Under the pieces are notes generated by a model. It was not told the origin of the DNA. It made no database searches and was given only the letters and a program-made list of their open reading frames with translations. Positions 26,700 through 35,945 of a stretch of 64,000 nucleotides of DNA are shown piece by piece; the stretch's first letter is position 1, and every line of letters begins with the position of its first letter. This stretch comes from an uncultured Lachnospiraceae bacterium (lineage in GTDB: Bacteria > Bacillota > Clostridia > Lachnospirales > Lachnospiraceae): assembly GCA_900315945.1 (NCBI GenBank), contig ONAZ01000004.1:62001-126000 (forward strand). Reading direction: 5' to 3'. The position numbers and the translations under genes were made by a program.

Positions 26700-26996
26700 A
26701 TGAGAAAAGAATTATTAAATGGATTAACAGAAGACCAAATCGCAAAGATTAAGGCATGTAAGAGTTCAGAGGAAATACTATCACTTGCCAAGGCAGAAGG
26801 AGTAGAACTAAACGATGAGCAGCTCCAGGCAGTATCAGGTGGTGGATGTACTGATATAACACCAAAGTGCGATGAATGTGGCTCTAAGAAAGTAACTTTC
26901 ATAGATGATGTGGATAGAAATGGAAAGGTACAAAAAAAGTATAAATGTAAGAAGTGCGGAAATGTTTTTTATGAAGATGCCTGGCCAACATTTTAA
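26700..26996 (+). CDS. Nif11-type leader peptide fused to a zinc ribbon
   Basis: A 98-aa protein in two parts. Residues 1 to about 48 match the Nif11-like leader pattern of ribosomal natural-product precursors: a helical start, SSEEILSLAKAEGVELN and the double-glycine end LQAVSGGG. The rest holds one Cys just after the GG site, then a CxxC ... CxxC zinc ribbon (CDECG and CKKCG around a VDRNGKVQKKYK hairpin). SD GAGGAGGGG lies upstream and a strong terminator follows, so it is a single-gene unit. No maturase or C39-type peptidase exporter is within the window. It may be a RiPP-like precursor or a zinc-ribbon regulator with a borrowed leader; which is unknown. Confidence 0.8.
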   Translation: MRKELLNGLTEDQIAKIKACKSSEEILSLAKAEGVELNDEQLQAVSGGGCTDITPKCDECGSKKVTFIDDVDRNGKVQKKYKCKKCGNVFYEDAWPTF

Positions 26997-27029
26997 TAAG
27001 AAAAGATGAAGAATAGCTTTATTTTGAAT

Positions 27030-27066
27030 AGGACTTGATGTAAAAATCATCAAGTCTTATTTTTTT
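27030..27066 (+). terminator. Terminator of leader/zinc-ribbon gene
   Basis: Stem GACTTGATG (27032-27040) / CATCAAGTC (27048-27056) followed by TTATTTTTTT. Confidence 0.9.
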
Positions 27067-27077
27067 GTAAAAAAGTC

Positions 27078-27153
27078 TTGACATACTCCGTCAGTCGTAG
27101 TATATTTACTTCATCAGATATAGTACGACAGTCGTAGTACGATAGACGGAGTA
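27078..27153 (+). promoter_or_regulatory. Promoter and repeated operator of the padR operon
   Basis: Near-consensus promoter TTGACA (27078-27083), 17-bp spacer, TATATT (27101-27106). TACTCCGTC (27084-27092) in the spacer is matched by GACGGAGTA (27145-27153). AGTCGTAGTA occurs twice (27093-27102 and 27130-27139), and TAGTACGAC / GTCGTAGTA (27121-27139) is an imperfect palindrome. Such symmetry fits binding by the PadR repressor encoded next, so autoregulation is inferred. Confidence 0.75.
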
Positions 27154-27171
27154 AATATTAAGGAGGGAAAT

Positions 27172-27513
27172 ATGAGTGAGATAAGCAGTGATGTTATTCG
27201 CGGCTATAATGATACGATGATCCTCTACATTCTGCTAGAAGCACCTTCTTATGGTTATGAAATATCTAAGAAGATTAAAGGGATATCTGATGAAAAATAT
27301 GTGATTAAAGAGACAACTCTTTATTCAGCATTTACCAGAATGGAGAAAAACGGATACATTGAATCATTTGTTGCAGAGCCGGATTCAAGTGGTAATGGTA
27401 AGAAACGAACTTATTATAGAATTACCGACAGAGGCAAAGAATATTACAAAACCAAGTGTGAAGAGTGGGAAATAACAAAAGAAGTAATTCAAAAATTTAT
27501 AAGGGGAGAGTGA
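27172..27513 (+). CDS. PadR-family transcriptional regulator
   Basis: A 113-aa winged-helix protein. The pattern ILYILLEAPSYGYEISKKI, then LYSAFTRMEKNGYIES and RTYYRITDRGKEYY is the PadR DNA-binding domain; the short C-terminal helix would dimerise. SD AAGGAGGG lies 6 bases before the ATG. Downstream membrane genes follow at 4 and 2 bases, so this is one operon and the regulator probably represses it from the palindromic sites just upstream. Confidence 0.95.
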   Translation: MSEISSDVIRGYNDTMILYILLEAPSYGYEISKKIKGISDEKYVIKETTLYSAFTRMEKNGYIESFVAEPDSSGNGKKRTYYRITDRGKEYYKTKCEEWEITKEVIQKFIRGE

Positions 27514-27517
27514 TAAT

Positions 27518-28477
27518 ATGGAAACCATTAGAAATTATTTAGAGACAATGTTTGCTAATATGCCCAATACTCCTGAGGTTAAAAGGGCAAAGGATGAACT
27601 TCTTCAAATGATGGAAGATAAATATAACGAACTTATAGCAGAGGGCGTTAATGAGAATGCTGCAGTAGGAACTGTCATTTCTGAATTTGGCAATCTTGAT
27701 GAACTTGCTGATGATTTGGGCCTTACGAAGGAAGTTGATGAAGTTAATAATAGGCAGGAAAATGTTAATAGAAGATTTGTATCTATGGATGAGGTAAAAA
27801 CTTATCTGTCCCATAAGACTAGATCTGCAATTTTTGTTTCAGTAGGCGTAATGCTTTGTATAATATCGGTTATATTTCCAATTATTGGAGGCTTATCCTC
27901 TGTAATTAGTGAAGGCCTTTCAGTAGGACTTATGTTCCTTTCAATAGCAATTGCAGTTGGACTATTTATATTTAACGGAGTAATATCTGGGGAATGGTCA
28001 TATCTTAGAAGAGAACCATGCCAGATTGATATGGCGACAGCAGAGTATGTTAAGGACAGACTAAGGAATTTTAGACCAATTAGCGCGATTATGTTATCGG
28101 TTGGCGTTTTGCTCTGTGCATTTTGCTGGGTGCCTGTTGCAGCAATTCAGAATGAATATATGACTGTATCACTATTCTTGATGGTGGGATTTGGAGTGCT
28201 GCTAATAATATATTCTTCCATGACAAGCAAGAGCATGGAGAGAATTCTTAGTCTTAATGATTCCACAACTATTAGTGGAACCTACAGCGATGGTGCCAAA
28301 GTCGAATACAACAATAAGACAGCAGAAGTAATAATGAGTGTATATTGGCCGACAATTACCTGCATTTATCTATGTGTAAGTTTTCTTACATTTGCATGGT
28401 ATATCACATGGATAATATGGCCAATCGCTGCCGTACTTCATAAGATTTTCAGCACAGCTTGGGCTAAGGAGGTATAG
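27518..28477 (+). CDS. HAAS domain membrane protein (DUF1700-like)
   Basis: A 319-aa protein. Residues 1-70 form the HAAS helical domain (METIRNYLETMF, DELLQMMEDKYNELIAEG, EFGNLDELADDLGL), known as the partner domain often encoded beside PadR regulators. Two hydrophobic clusters (about 103-155 and 188-240) and one at the C-terminus give about five or six membrane helices. A direct interaction with PadR is known for some members and inferred here. It starts 4 bases after padR and ends 2 bases before the DUF4097 gene. Confidence 0.88.
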   Translation: METIRNYLETMFANMPNTPEVKRAKDELLQMMEDKYNELIAEGVNENAAVGTVISEFGNLDELADDLGLTKEVDEVNNRQENVNRRFVSMDEVKTYLSHKTRSAIFVSVGVMLCIISVIFPIIGGLSSVISEGLSVGLMFLSIAIAVGLFIFNGVISGEWSYLRREPCQIDMATAEYVKDRLRNFRPISAIMLSVGVLLCAFCWVPVAAIQNEYMTVSLFLMVGFGVLLIIYSSMTSKSMERILSLNDSTTISGTYSDGAKVEYNNKTAEVIMSVYWPTITCIYLCVSFLTFAWYITWIIWPIAAVLHKIFSTAWAKEV

Positions 28478-28479
28478 TT

Positions 28480-29271
28480 ATGAATAATAAGGGTAAGAGA
28501 ATTTATCTTGTAATAATATGGGCAATAACGCTAATTGTAATTCTATTTGGTATATATAGATTCATAGGTAATGGTGCATGGAATATTTTTTCCTTTGGCT
28601 TTGGTAAATATGTAGAAAAGACAGAAGATCTAAGCGCTGATATAACAGAATTAGATGTAGATGTTGATTCTGCAAATGTAATAATTGAAGAAGGTGATGC
28701 ACCAAGCATATGGTACTCATTCCCTGAGAAGTCAGAGATTAGTATTCTTAATGAGAATGGTAAAGTATCATTTAGAGAGAATAGTAGCAGTAAAAATTTC
28801 GTTCTTTTTGGAAATGGCAAGAAAAAAGAAGTTAAGATAACTGTTCCTAGAGATACTAAACTCACTAGAATTAATGTGAAGACTCATTCTGGAAATATTG
28901 ATATTAATAATGTAAAATGCGATGATATTATAACAAATCTAAATTCGGGTAATCTTAAGATGGGAAATGTGACTTCTCGAAACCTTAAGACAGATGCAGA
29001 TTCAGGTAATATAATTGTTAATAGTAATATTGAGAATGTTGATGCTACTGCTGATTCTGGTAATATTGAATTTGATGGTAACATAGAGAAAATTAATGTC
29101 AAAGCAGATTCGGGCAATATTAATCTCAAAGGAGATTATCATATTATAGATGCTAAGGCAGATTCAGGAAATATTACCATTGATTCTAAGAGACCTGAGT
29201 CAGAAATGGTCCTTAATCTTGATGTAGATTCTGGCAAGATGACTGTTAATGGAAATAAATATAAGAATTAA
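28480..29271 (+). CDS. DUF4097-like beta-repeat protein with N-terminal membrane anchor
   Basis: A 263-aa protein. An N-terminal helix (about 7-27) anchors it, and the rest is a repeated beta structure. Repeats end in SGNI, with ADSGN recurring at roughly 18-21 residue spacing (for example ADSGNIEFDG, ADSGNINLKG), as expected of a beta-solenoid. This family commonly sits with PadR and HAAS genes and is linked to envelope stress sensing, though its ligand is unknown. SD AAGGAGG lies in the end of the upstream gene. A terminator follows directly. Confidence 0.9.
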   Translation: MNNKGKRIYLVIIWAITLIVILFGIYRFIGNGAWNIFSFGFGKYVEKTEDLSADITELDVDVDSANVIIEEGDAPSIWYSFPEKSEISILNENGKVSFRENSSSKNFVLFGNGKKKEVKITVPRDTKLTRINVKTHSGNIDINNVKCDDIITNLNSGNLKMGNVTSRNLKTDADSGNIIVNSNIENVDATADSGNIEFDGNIEKINVKADSGNINLKGDYHIIDAKADSGNITIDSKRPESEMVLNLDVDSGKMTVNGNKYKN

Positions 29272-29278
29272 GAGTCAA

Positions 29279-29316
29279 AACAAGGTCTCCAAATTCCTGG
29301 AGACCTTGTTGTTTTC
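29279..29316 (+). terminator. Terminator of the padR operon
   Basis: 13-bp perfect stem AACAAGGTCTCCA / TGGAGACCTTGTT with loop AATTCC region, then GTTTTC. Confidence 0.88.
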
Positions 29317-29422
29317 TTCCATAATTAATACCACCCCTTCTCTGTTAATAAATATAGAATTTACATATAATATGTTGGCATGCTAGAATGACTGTATTAA
29401 AAGAAAACATAGGAGGTGCACT

Positions 29423-30130
29423 ATGACAGAATTATTATTAGCACAGAAAATTATTAGCTTGATACTTAAATTTATTGTTATAATTTCTGCAACAGCAGGA
29501 GTTATTGTAAGCGCAATGGCAAGCAGTAGCGCCTTTATGGGTGGAGATACTGTGTTTATGTATTTCACAATACAGTCTAACATCCTAATAGCACTTATTT
29601 GTCTAATTGGCATAGTTCTTATACTATTCAATAGGATTAATAATAATGTGTGGCATATAATCAAATTAGTTGGGACTGTTTCAATTACATTGACAGGTGT
29701 TGTATTCTGCCTTGTTCTTGCACCAACTATGGCTGGAGAAGCATGGACTCTTGGTAATATTCTTACCCATGTAATAGTTCCGCTTTCTTCAATAATAGAT
29801 TTCTTTGTTGTATGTTCCGTAATGAATATAAAAAAGATAAATGTGTTTTGGGTTACAGTTCCACCTATTCTATATGCAATTTACGCAGGTATTGGATATG
29901 CAAGAGGATGGGAATTCTTAGAAGGCTATAACTATCCATACTTTTTCTTAAATTGGGGAAGCGAAGCAGGAGCTTTTGGATTCTCTGATAGTTTGCCATT
30001 TATGGGACCAGTATGGTGGATATTAATTTTGCTCGCTTTCTTGATAATTGTTGGATTTGTATACCTACTAATTGCTGATGCTATACGTAGAAGATTCAAC
30101 CGTAAGTTAGGCCCTTCTAACATTGAATAA
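29423..30130 (+). CDS. Pr6Pr-like integral membrane protein
   Basis: A 235-aa protein with six or seven hydrophobic helices. The segment YFTIQSNILIALICLIG, the LTHVIVPLSSIIDF helix and FFLNWGSEAGAFGF resemble the Pr6Pr (FAR-17a/AIG1-like) membrane family. Eukaryotic relatives hydrolyse lipid esters, but the bacterial role is not known. SD AGGAGGTG lies upstream. Single gene; the rel promoter overlaps its last codons. Confidence 0.75.
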   Translation: MTELLLAQKIISLILKFIVIISATAGVIVSAMASSSAFMGGDTVFMYFTIQSNILIALICLIGIVLILFNRINNNVWHIIKLVGTVSITLTGVVFCLVLAPTMAGEAWTLGNILTHVIVPLSSIIDFFVVCSVMNIKKINVFWVTVPPILYAIYAGIGYARGWEFLEGYNYPYFFLNWGSEAGAFGFSDSLPFMGPVWWILILLAFLIIVGFVYLLIADAIRRRFNRKLGPSNIE

Positions 30131-30151
30131 TTGCTGATTTTGTGCTATAAT
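30123..30151 (+). promoter_or_regulatory. Promoter of rel operon
   Basis: TTGAAT (30123-30128), 17-bp spacer, TATAAT (30146-30151), 38 bases before the rel start. The -35 box overlaps the end of the upstream coding region. Confidence 0.8.
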
Positions 30152-30188
30152 AATATGCAAATTTTTTCAAGTAAAAGGAGGTGACAGT

Positions 30189-32513
30189 ATGGCTAATATG
30201 CTTTCCGAAGAAGAAGTTAATAAAGTCGCAAATCAAATTGGTCGTGAACAAAATACTGTCATTTCCACAAAGGATTTTGTCGATAAAGAGACACTCTATG
30301 ATTCTTTAATCAAAACAATCAGGAAATATCATCCAAGTGCTAATACAGATATTATTGAGAAAGCCTATAAAGTGGCGGATGAAGCCCATAATGGACAGCT
30401 TAGAAAGTCGGGAGAGGATTATATTATTCATCCCCTTAGTGTAGCGCTTATCCTGGCAGACCTTGAGATGGACAAAGAGACAATTGTTGCAGGTATGCTT
30501 CATGATGTCGTTGAAGATACATTTATGACAATTGACGAAATTAGTGATCTGTTTGGTGAGGAAGTGGCCCTCCTAGTTGATGGTGTTACAAAGCTTGGTC
30601 AATTAAGCTATTCTTCTGATAAGGTTGAGGTTCAAGCAGAGAATCTTCGTAAGATGTTTCTTGCAATGGCAAAGGACATTCGTGTTATTATTATTAAGCT
30701 TGCTGATAGGCTTCATAATATGAGAACACTTCAATTTATGACGCCTGAGAAGCAGAAAGAAAAGGCGAAGGAGACAATGGAGATATATGCTCCTCTTGCG
30801 CAACGCCTTGGTATTTCTAAAGTAAAAATTGAATTAGATGATTTATCACTTAAATATTACAATCCAGAAGCATATAGAAATATTGTAGAGACAATTGCTC
30901 AGAGAAAAGCTGAGCGAGATGCCTACGTCGACAACCTTGTTCTTGAGGTTCAGGGACATATTGATGCTGCTGGAATCAAAGCAGAGATTTATGGAAGAGC
31001 AAAGCATTTCTTCTCTATTTATCGTAAAATGGTTAGCCAGAATAAAGAATTTGATGAGATATATGATTTGTTCGCCATTAGAATAATTGTGGATAATTTA
31101 CAGGATTGTTATGCGGCGCTTGGCGTAATGCATGAACGATATACGCCAATTCCTGGAAGATTCAAAGATTATATCGCAATGCCTAAGCCTAATATGTATC
31201 AGTCACTTCATACTACGCTTATTGGGCCTATGGGTGTTCCATTTGAAATACAGATTCGTACATGGGAGATGCATAGGACTAGTGAATACGGTATTGCGGC
31301 CCATTGGAAATATAAAGAGTCAGGGGAAGGTGCTACTGTAAAGGGCGAAGAAGAGAAGATTTCGTGGCTTAGAGATATCCTTGATTGGCAGAAAGACATG
31401 GATGACAACAAGGAATTTGTTAACCTTCTTAAGAATGACCTTGATTTGTTCTCTGATACGGTGTTTTGTTTTACACCACAAGGTGATGTTAAGAATTTCC
31501 CAAGTGGTTCAACGCCAATTGATTTTGCTTACAGCATTCATTCTGCAGTAGGTAACAAGATGATTGGTGCCAAGGTAAATGGTAAGCTTGTTCCTATAGA
31601 ATACGAACTTAAGAATGGTGACAGGGTTGAGATTCTTACCTCCGCTAATTCTCGTGGACCTAGTAGAGACTGGCTTAACATTGTTAAATCTACACAGGCG
31701 CGTAACAAGATTAATCAATGGTTTAAGAATGAGTTCAAAGTTGAGAATATTGTTAGAGGTAAGGAACTTCTAATTGAATCTGCTAAGCAGAAGAATATCA
31801 ACTTCAATGACATTAACAGACCTGAATATCAAGAAAATGTTATGAGAAGATATGGCTTTCATGATTGGGAGTCCTGCCTTGCAGCAGTTGGACATGGTGG
31901 TCTTAATGAAGGTCAGATTGTTCAAAGAATGTATGAACAATATCTAAGAGATTTTGATAATGCTGTTACAGATGAGAAAATTATAGCAGATAGTGAAGGC
32001 AGAATGAACCAGCCTAGCAGGGCTAAGAAAGATAACGCTAAGGGAAGTAATGGCGTAATAGTTCGAGGAATGGATGGTTTCTATGCAAGATTTTCGAAGT
32101 GCTGTAATCCTGTACCTGGTGATGAGATTGTAGGGTATGTTACAAGAGGTAGAGGGCTTTCCATTCATAGAACTGATTGTATCAATGTAATTAATATGCC
32201 AGAGAATGATAGATCTAGACTTCTTGAAGCAGAATGGTCTAAGGATTACTTAGAAGGAAAAACCGAAGCAGAATACATGGCAACAGTTAATATTTATGTT
32301 AGAAGCAGAGTCGGTATTCTTGTGGAGGTATCTAAGATATTCTCAGAAGCAGAAATTGATATTATATCAATTCATTCTAATACTAATAAGAAGGACATAG
32401 CCACAATTACTGTTGGTTTTGAAGTAAAGACTAAGGAAATGCTTGAAAGGGTATGTTCTAAGCTTAAGACTATAGAAGGAGTAATTGATATAGAAAGGAC
32501 AACAGGCGGTTAG
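30189..32513 (+). CDS. relA: Bifunctional (p)ppGpp synthetase/hydrolase Rel
   Basis: Makes and degrades the alarmone (p)ppGpp on the ribosome in response to starvation. It is 774 aa with all domains: HD hydrolase with MLHDVVEDT (near residue 106), synthetase with YDLFAIRIIVD and the GRFKDYIAMPKPNMYQSLH block, TGS domain (VFCFTPQGDVKNFPSGSTPIDFAY), zinc-finger-type segment with the CCNPVPGDEIVGY pattern, and C-terminal ACT. The intact HD suggests real hydrolase activity. SD AAAGGAGGTG is strong. It ends 2 bases before the MBL hydrolase, as often seen in Clostridia. Confidence 0.97.
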   Translation: MANMLSEEEVNKVANQIGREQNTVISTKDFVDKETLYDSLIKTIRKYHPSANTDIIEKAYKVADEAHNGQLRKSGEDYIIHPLSVALILADLEMDKETIVAGMLHDVVEDTFMTIDEISDLFGEEVALLVDGVTKLGQLSYSSDKVEVQAENLRKMFLAMAKDIRVIIIKLADRLHNMRTLQFMTPEKQKEKAKETMEIYAPLAQRLGISKVKIELDDLSLKYYNPEAYRNIVETIAQRKAERDAYVDNLVLEVQGHIDAAGIKAEIYGRAKHFFSIYRKMVSQNKEFDEIYDLFAIRIIVDNLQDCYAALGVMHERYTPIPGRFKDYIAMPKPNMYQSLHTTLIGPMGVPFEIQIRTWEMHRTSEYGIAAHWKYKESGEGATVKGEEEKISWLRDILDWQKDMDDNKEFVNLLKNDLDLFSDTVFCFTPQGDVKNFPSGSTPIDFAYSIHSAVGNKMIGAKVNGKLVPIEYELKNGDRVEILTSANSRGPSRDWLNIVKSTQARNKINQWFKNEFKVENIVRGKELLIESAKQKNINFNDINRPEYQENVMRRYGFHDWESCLAAVGHGGLNEGQIVQRMYEQYLRDFDNAVTDEKIIADSEGRMNQPSRAKKDNAKGSNGVIVRGMDGFYARFSKCCNPVPGDEIVGYVTRGRGLSIHRTDCINVINMPENDRSRLLEAEWSKDYLEGKTEAEYMATVNIYVRSRVGILVEVSKIFSEAEIDIISIHSNTNKKDIATITVGFEVKTKEMLERVCSKLKTIEGVIDIERTTGG

Positions 32514-32515
32514 TT

Positions 32516-33148
32516 ATGAGTAAGATGGAATTAATACAATATGTTGTTGGCCCAGTTTGCACCAATTGCTATTTTGTGATAAATAGTGATACTAAGGAAA
32601 CTGTTATTATAGATCCGGGTGATGAGGCAGAACATTTAATAGATAGAATAGAGATTAAAGAGCTTAAGCCGGTTGCTATTTTGCTTACTCATGGACACTT
32701 TGATCATGTTGGTGCAGCAGGCAGAATATCTGATGAATATAGCATACCTGTTTATGCTAGTAGAAATGAAAGGAATACTCTTCGTGATCCTCTAATTAAT
32801 CACTCAGGTGTAAACGGAAGAATTCCAGCCATTTATCATGCCAGTGATTTGCTTGATGATGAGGATGTATTAGAATTAGCTGGCTTTACAATTAAAGTGT
32901 TCTATACCCCAGGCCATACTCCTGGAGGCGTATGCTATTACCTTCCTGATGAAAAATGTGTTTTCTCAGGTGATACACTTTTTTATAATTCCGTTGGAAG
33001 AACTGACTTTGTCAAGAGTTCAAGTGAAGACTTGATTAATTCTATTAAGACTAAGCTTATGACTTTAGATGATGATATAATTGTTCTTCCTGGTCATGAT
33101 GCTAGAACTACAATTGGCGAGGAGAGAATGCATAATCCTTTTCTTTAA
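32516..33148 (+). CDS. Metallo-beta-lactamase fold hydrolase, glyoxalase II-like
   Basis: A 210-aa cytoplasmic enzyme. Metal site residues are in THGHFDHVG, with further ligands in the TPGHTPGG, FSGDTLF and LPGHDARTT segments, so a two-metal centre is expected. The substrate is probably a thioester or similar; glyoxalase II activity is inferred only from family. It follows rel by 2 bases and precedes hemZ by 17, an arrangement known from other Clostridia. Confidence 0.92.
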   Translation: MSKMELIQYVVGPVCTNCYFVINSDTKETVIIDPGDEAEHLIDRIEIKELKPVAILLTHGHFDHVGAAGRISDEYSIPVYASRNERNTLRDPLINHSGVNGRIPAIYHASDLLDDEDVLELAGFTIKVFYTPGHTPGGVCYYLPDEKCVFSGDTLFYNSVGRTDFVKSSSEDLINSIKTKLMTLDDDIIVLPGHDARTTIGEERMHNPFL

Positions 33149-33165
33149 GGAAATGTGATTTTGAT

Positions 33166-34635
33166 ATGATATATATTAAGCTTAATGATGATAATTTTGA
33201 ATACGATATTTATTCTTTGGTTAAGGCATTTTGCCCTAGAGAAGAGATTTCTTTCGTAAAGATTAGACCAGAGGATAAATTATCGTATTTTCTTGTGATT
33301 AATTATATAGAAGATGCAATAGAATTAGAATTATATGATTCAACAAAAGACAATGCTATTGTAAAAGATAGTATAGAAGTAGAACATAGTGACAGAAAAG
33401 AAACTAAGAATCGTTTGAAAAGGCTTATATATTATGCCTTTAGTAAAGAGACGGAGAAGGAATTACCTTGGGGTACATTAAGTGGAATTCGCCCAACTAA
33501 GATACCCCTTAGAATGATAGAAAGTGGCCTAAGTAATAAGGAAATATCAAGTTATATGAAAGATACATATCTTGCAAGTGATGAGAAGATAGATATCTCT
33601 ATTGATATTGCAAGACATGAATATGATTTGATTAAAGATATTAACTGTGACAATGATTATAGTCTATATATTGGGATTCCCTTTTGCCCTAGTACGTGCC
33701 TTTATTGCTCATTTCCCTCATATGCCTATGGTATATGGAAGAATAGAGTTGATGAGTATTTAGATGCTCTTACAAAAGAAATTGAATTTGTTAAAACTAA
33801 TCTTAAAGATAAGAATCTTACTACTATTTATATAGGTGGAGGTACACCTACATCTCTTGATGAAGCCCATCTTGATAAACTTCTTACTATAATAGAAGAA
33901 GCATTTTCAATTGCCAAACTGCGAGAATATACAATTGAGGCGGGGCGTCCTGATTCAATTACAAGAGAGAAGCTTAAAGTAATAAGAAAGCATGGTATTA
34001 GTCGTATATCAATTAATCCCCAGACAATGAATCAGAAGACACTTGATTTGATTGGTCGACATCATAGTGTGGAAAATGTAATTGAAAGCTTTAATACTGC
34101 AAGAGAATTAGGCTTTGATAATATTAACATGGATATTATAATAGGCCTTCCTGGAGAAGATATTAATGATCTAAGTTATACATTAGAAGAGATTAAGAAA
34201 CTCAATCCAGATAGCCTTACTGTTCATTCACTTGCTATTAAGCGCTCTGCAAGACTTAATATAGAGAAGGAAGAATATGAGAATTATATTATAGAGAATT
34301 CTTCATATCATATGGATAAGGCAAGGCAGATAGCAAGGGAATTGGATATGGAGCCATATTACCTGTATAGACAGAAGAATATGGCTGGTAATCAGGAAAA
34401 TATAGGATTTTCGAAGAAGGGTAAAGAAGGATTATATAATATCTTGATTATGGAAGAAAAACAGACTATAATTGCACTTGGTGCTGGTGCAGCCTGTAAA
34501 TATGTTACTGATAATGGATATACAGTTACAAGGTCTGAGAATGTGAAAGACCCAGGACTATATATAGATAGAATTAATGAGATGATTGATAGAAAAAGAG
34601 AAAAGCTGGAGGAAATGAAATGGCTAACAAACTAA
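33166..34635 (+). CDS. hemZ: HemZ-type radical SAM protein (coproporphyrinogen III dehydrogenase family)
   Basis: A 489-aa radical SAM enzyme. The first 150 residues are the HemZ-specific domain ending in WGTLSGIRPTKIP. The cluster-binding CPSTCLYCSF (CxxxCxxC, near residue 175) and GGGTPTSLDE follow, as in HemN/HemZ proteins. An oxygen-independent role in haem synthesis is assigned to HemZ, but no other haem genes are here and the true substrate may differ. SD is weak and far (AAGGA about 15 bases up). It overlaps hisS by 16 bases, so they are coupled. Confidence 0.92.
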   Translation: MIYIKLNDDNFEYDIYSLVKAFCPREEISFVKIRPEDKLSYFLVINYIEDAIELELYDSTKDNAIVKDSIEVEHSDRKETKNRLKRLIYYAFSKETEKELPWGTLSGIRPTKIPLRMIESGLSNKEISSYMKDTYLASDEKIDISIDIARHEYDLIKDINCDNDYSLYIGIPFCPSTCLYCSFPSYAYGIWKNRVDEYLDALTKEIEFVKTNLKDKNLTTIYIGGGTPTSLDEAHLDKLLTIIEEAFSIAKLREYTIEAGRPDSITREKLKVIRKHGISRISINPQTMNQKTLDLIGRHHSVENVIESFNTARELGFDNINMDIIIGLPGEDINDLSYTLEEIKKLNPDSLTVHSLAIKRSARLNIEKEEYENYIIENSSYHMDKARQIARELDMEPYYLYRQKNMAGNQENIGFSKKGKEGLYNILIMEEKQTIIALGAGAACKYVTDNGYTVTRSENVKDPGLYIDRINEMIDRKREKLEEMKWLTN

Positions 34636-35885
34636 GTAAGAAGCCAGTTAACGGCATGAAGGATATTTTGCCGAGAGAAATGGAGATAAGAGATTATGTG
34701 ACTTCTGTTATTAAGGATACTTACAGAAGCTATGGTTTTACACCTATTGAGACACCTGCCATGGAAAATATTGCTAACTTAAGCAATAAACAGGGTGGTG
34801 AAAATGAAAAGCTAATCTTCAAAGTGATGAAGAGAGGAGAAAAGCTTAAGATTAAAGAGGCAGAGAATGAACTCGATGTTGTTGACTACGGGTTAAGATA
34901 TGATTTGACTGTTCCTCTTTGCAGATACTATTCTAATAATGCTAATGATTTGCCAAGCCCTTTCAAAGCCTTGCAAATTGGCTCTGTATGGAGAGCTGAC
35001 AGACCTCAGAGAGGGCGTTATAGACAGTTTACACAATGTGATATAGACATAATTGGTGAACAAAGCAACATGGCAGAGATTGAGTTGATACTTGCTACAA
35101 CTACTACTCTTGGCAAACTTGGGTTTGAGAATTTTGAGATAAGAATTAACGAAAGAAAGATATTAAAAGCCATGGCGTTGAAAGCAGGATTCACTGAAGA
35201 TAGTTTCGATGAAGTCTTTATAATTCTAGACAAAATGGATAAGATTGGACTAGAGGGTGTTCAAAATGAACTTGTGGATAAAGGGTATAATTCAGAAGTT
35301 GTTAACTCATATATCAACTTATTCACAAATTTGGAAGGAAAAAGTGACGTAAATCAAGCAATTGACTATCTTGACGCTGAATTAAGCGACACATTAGATG
35401 AAAGTGTCAAGGAAAGTATGAGAGAAATTGCAAATGCTGTGAATAACGCTAAAGTAGCAAAATTTGATCTTGTATTTGATCCAACACTTGTAAGAGGAAT
35501 GAGCTATTATACTGGAACAATATTCGAAATTGCCATTCCTGAATTTGGTGGAAGCTGCGGTGGCGGTGGACGTTATGATGAAATGATTGGAAAATTCACC
35601 GGTCAAAGTGTTCCTGCTTGTGGCTTCTCAATTGGATTTGAAAGAATAATTCTTCTTTTGCTAGAACAAAATTATGAGATTCCAGAAGCTGGTAAGAAGA
35701 TAGCCTATCTAGTGGATAAGAAGCTTTCTAGTGAAAAGTATGTAGAAGTAATTAAGGAAGCAAACGAGAAAAGAAAAAATGGTGTTAATGTTCTTGTTGT
35801 TAGAATGAACAAGAATAAGAAGTTCCAGAAAGAACAATTGACAAAAGAAGGATACGAAGAATTTAAAGAGTTTTTTGCAGATTAG
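34620..35885 (+). CDS. hisS: Histidyl-tRNA synthetase
   Basis: Class II synthetase for tRNA-His, 421 aa. It opens with NGMKDILPREM, and has motif 2 (GSVWRADRPQRGRYRQFTQCDID), the His-specific LVRGMSYYTGTIFEI and GSCGGGGRYD, and a C-terminal anticodon-binding domain. SD GGAGG lies inside hemZ. The next gene, aspS, starts 60 bases on; hisS-aspS is a standard Firmicutes pair. Confidence 0.98.
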   Translation: MANKLSKKPVNGMKDILPREMEIRDYVTSVIKDTYRSYGFTPIETPAMENIANLSNKQGGENEKLIFKVMKRGEKLKIKEAENELDVVDYGLRYDLTVPLCRYYSNNANDLPSPFKALQIGSVWRADRPQRGRYRQFTQCDIDIIGEQSNMAEIELILATTTTLGKLGFENFEIRINERKILKAMALKAGFTEDSFDEVFIILDKMDKIGLEGVQNELVDKGYNSEVVNSYINLFTNLEGKSDVNQAIDYLDAELSDTLDESVKESMREIANAVNNAKVAKFDLVFDPTLVRGMSYYTGTIFEIAIPEFGGSCGGGGRYDEMIGKFTGQSVPACGFSIGFERIILLLLEQNYEIPEAGKKIAYLVDKKLSSEKYVEVIKEANEKRKNGVNVLVVRMNKNKKFQKEQLTKEGYEEFKEFFAD

Positions 35886-35945
35886 AAATATAAATCTAGG
35901 TTAATACATTAAGTGAAGCCATATAAAGTAGAAATGGAGGATGAA

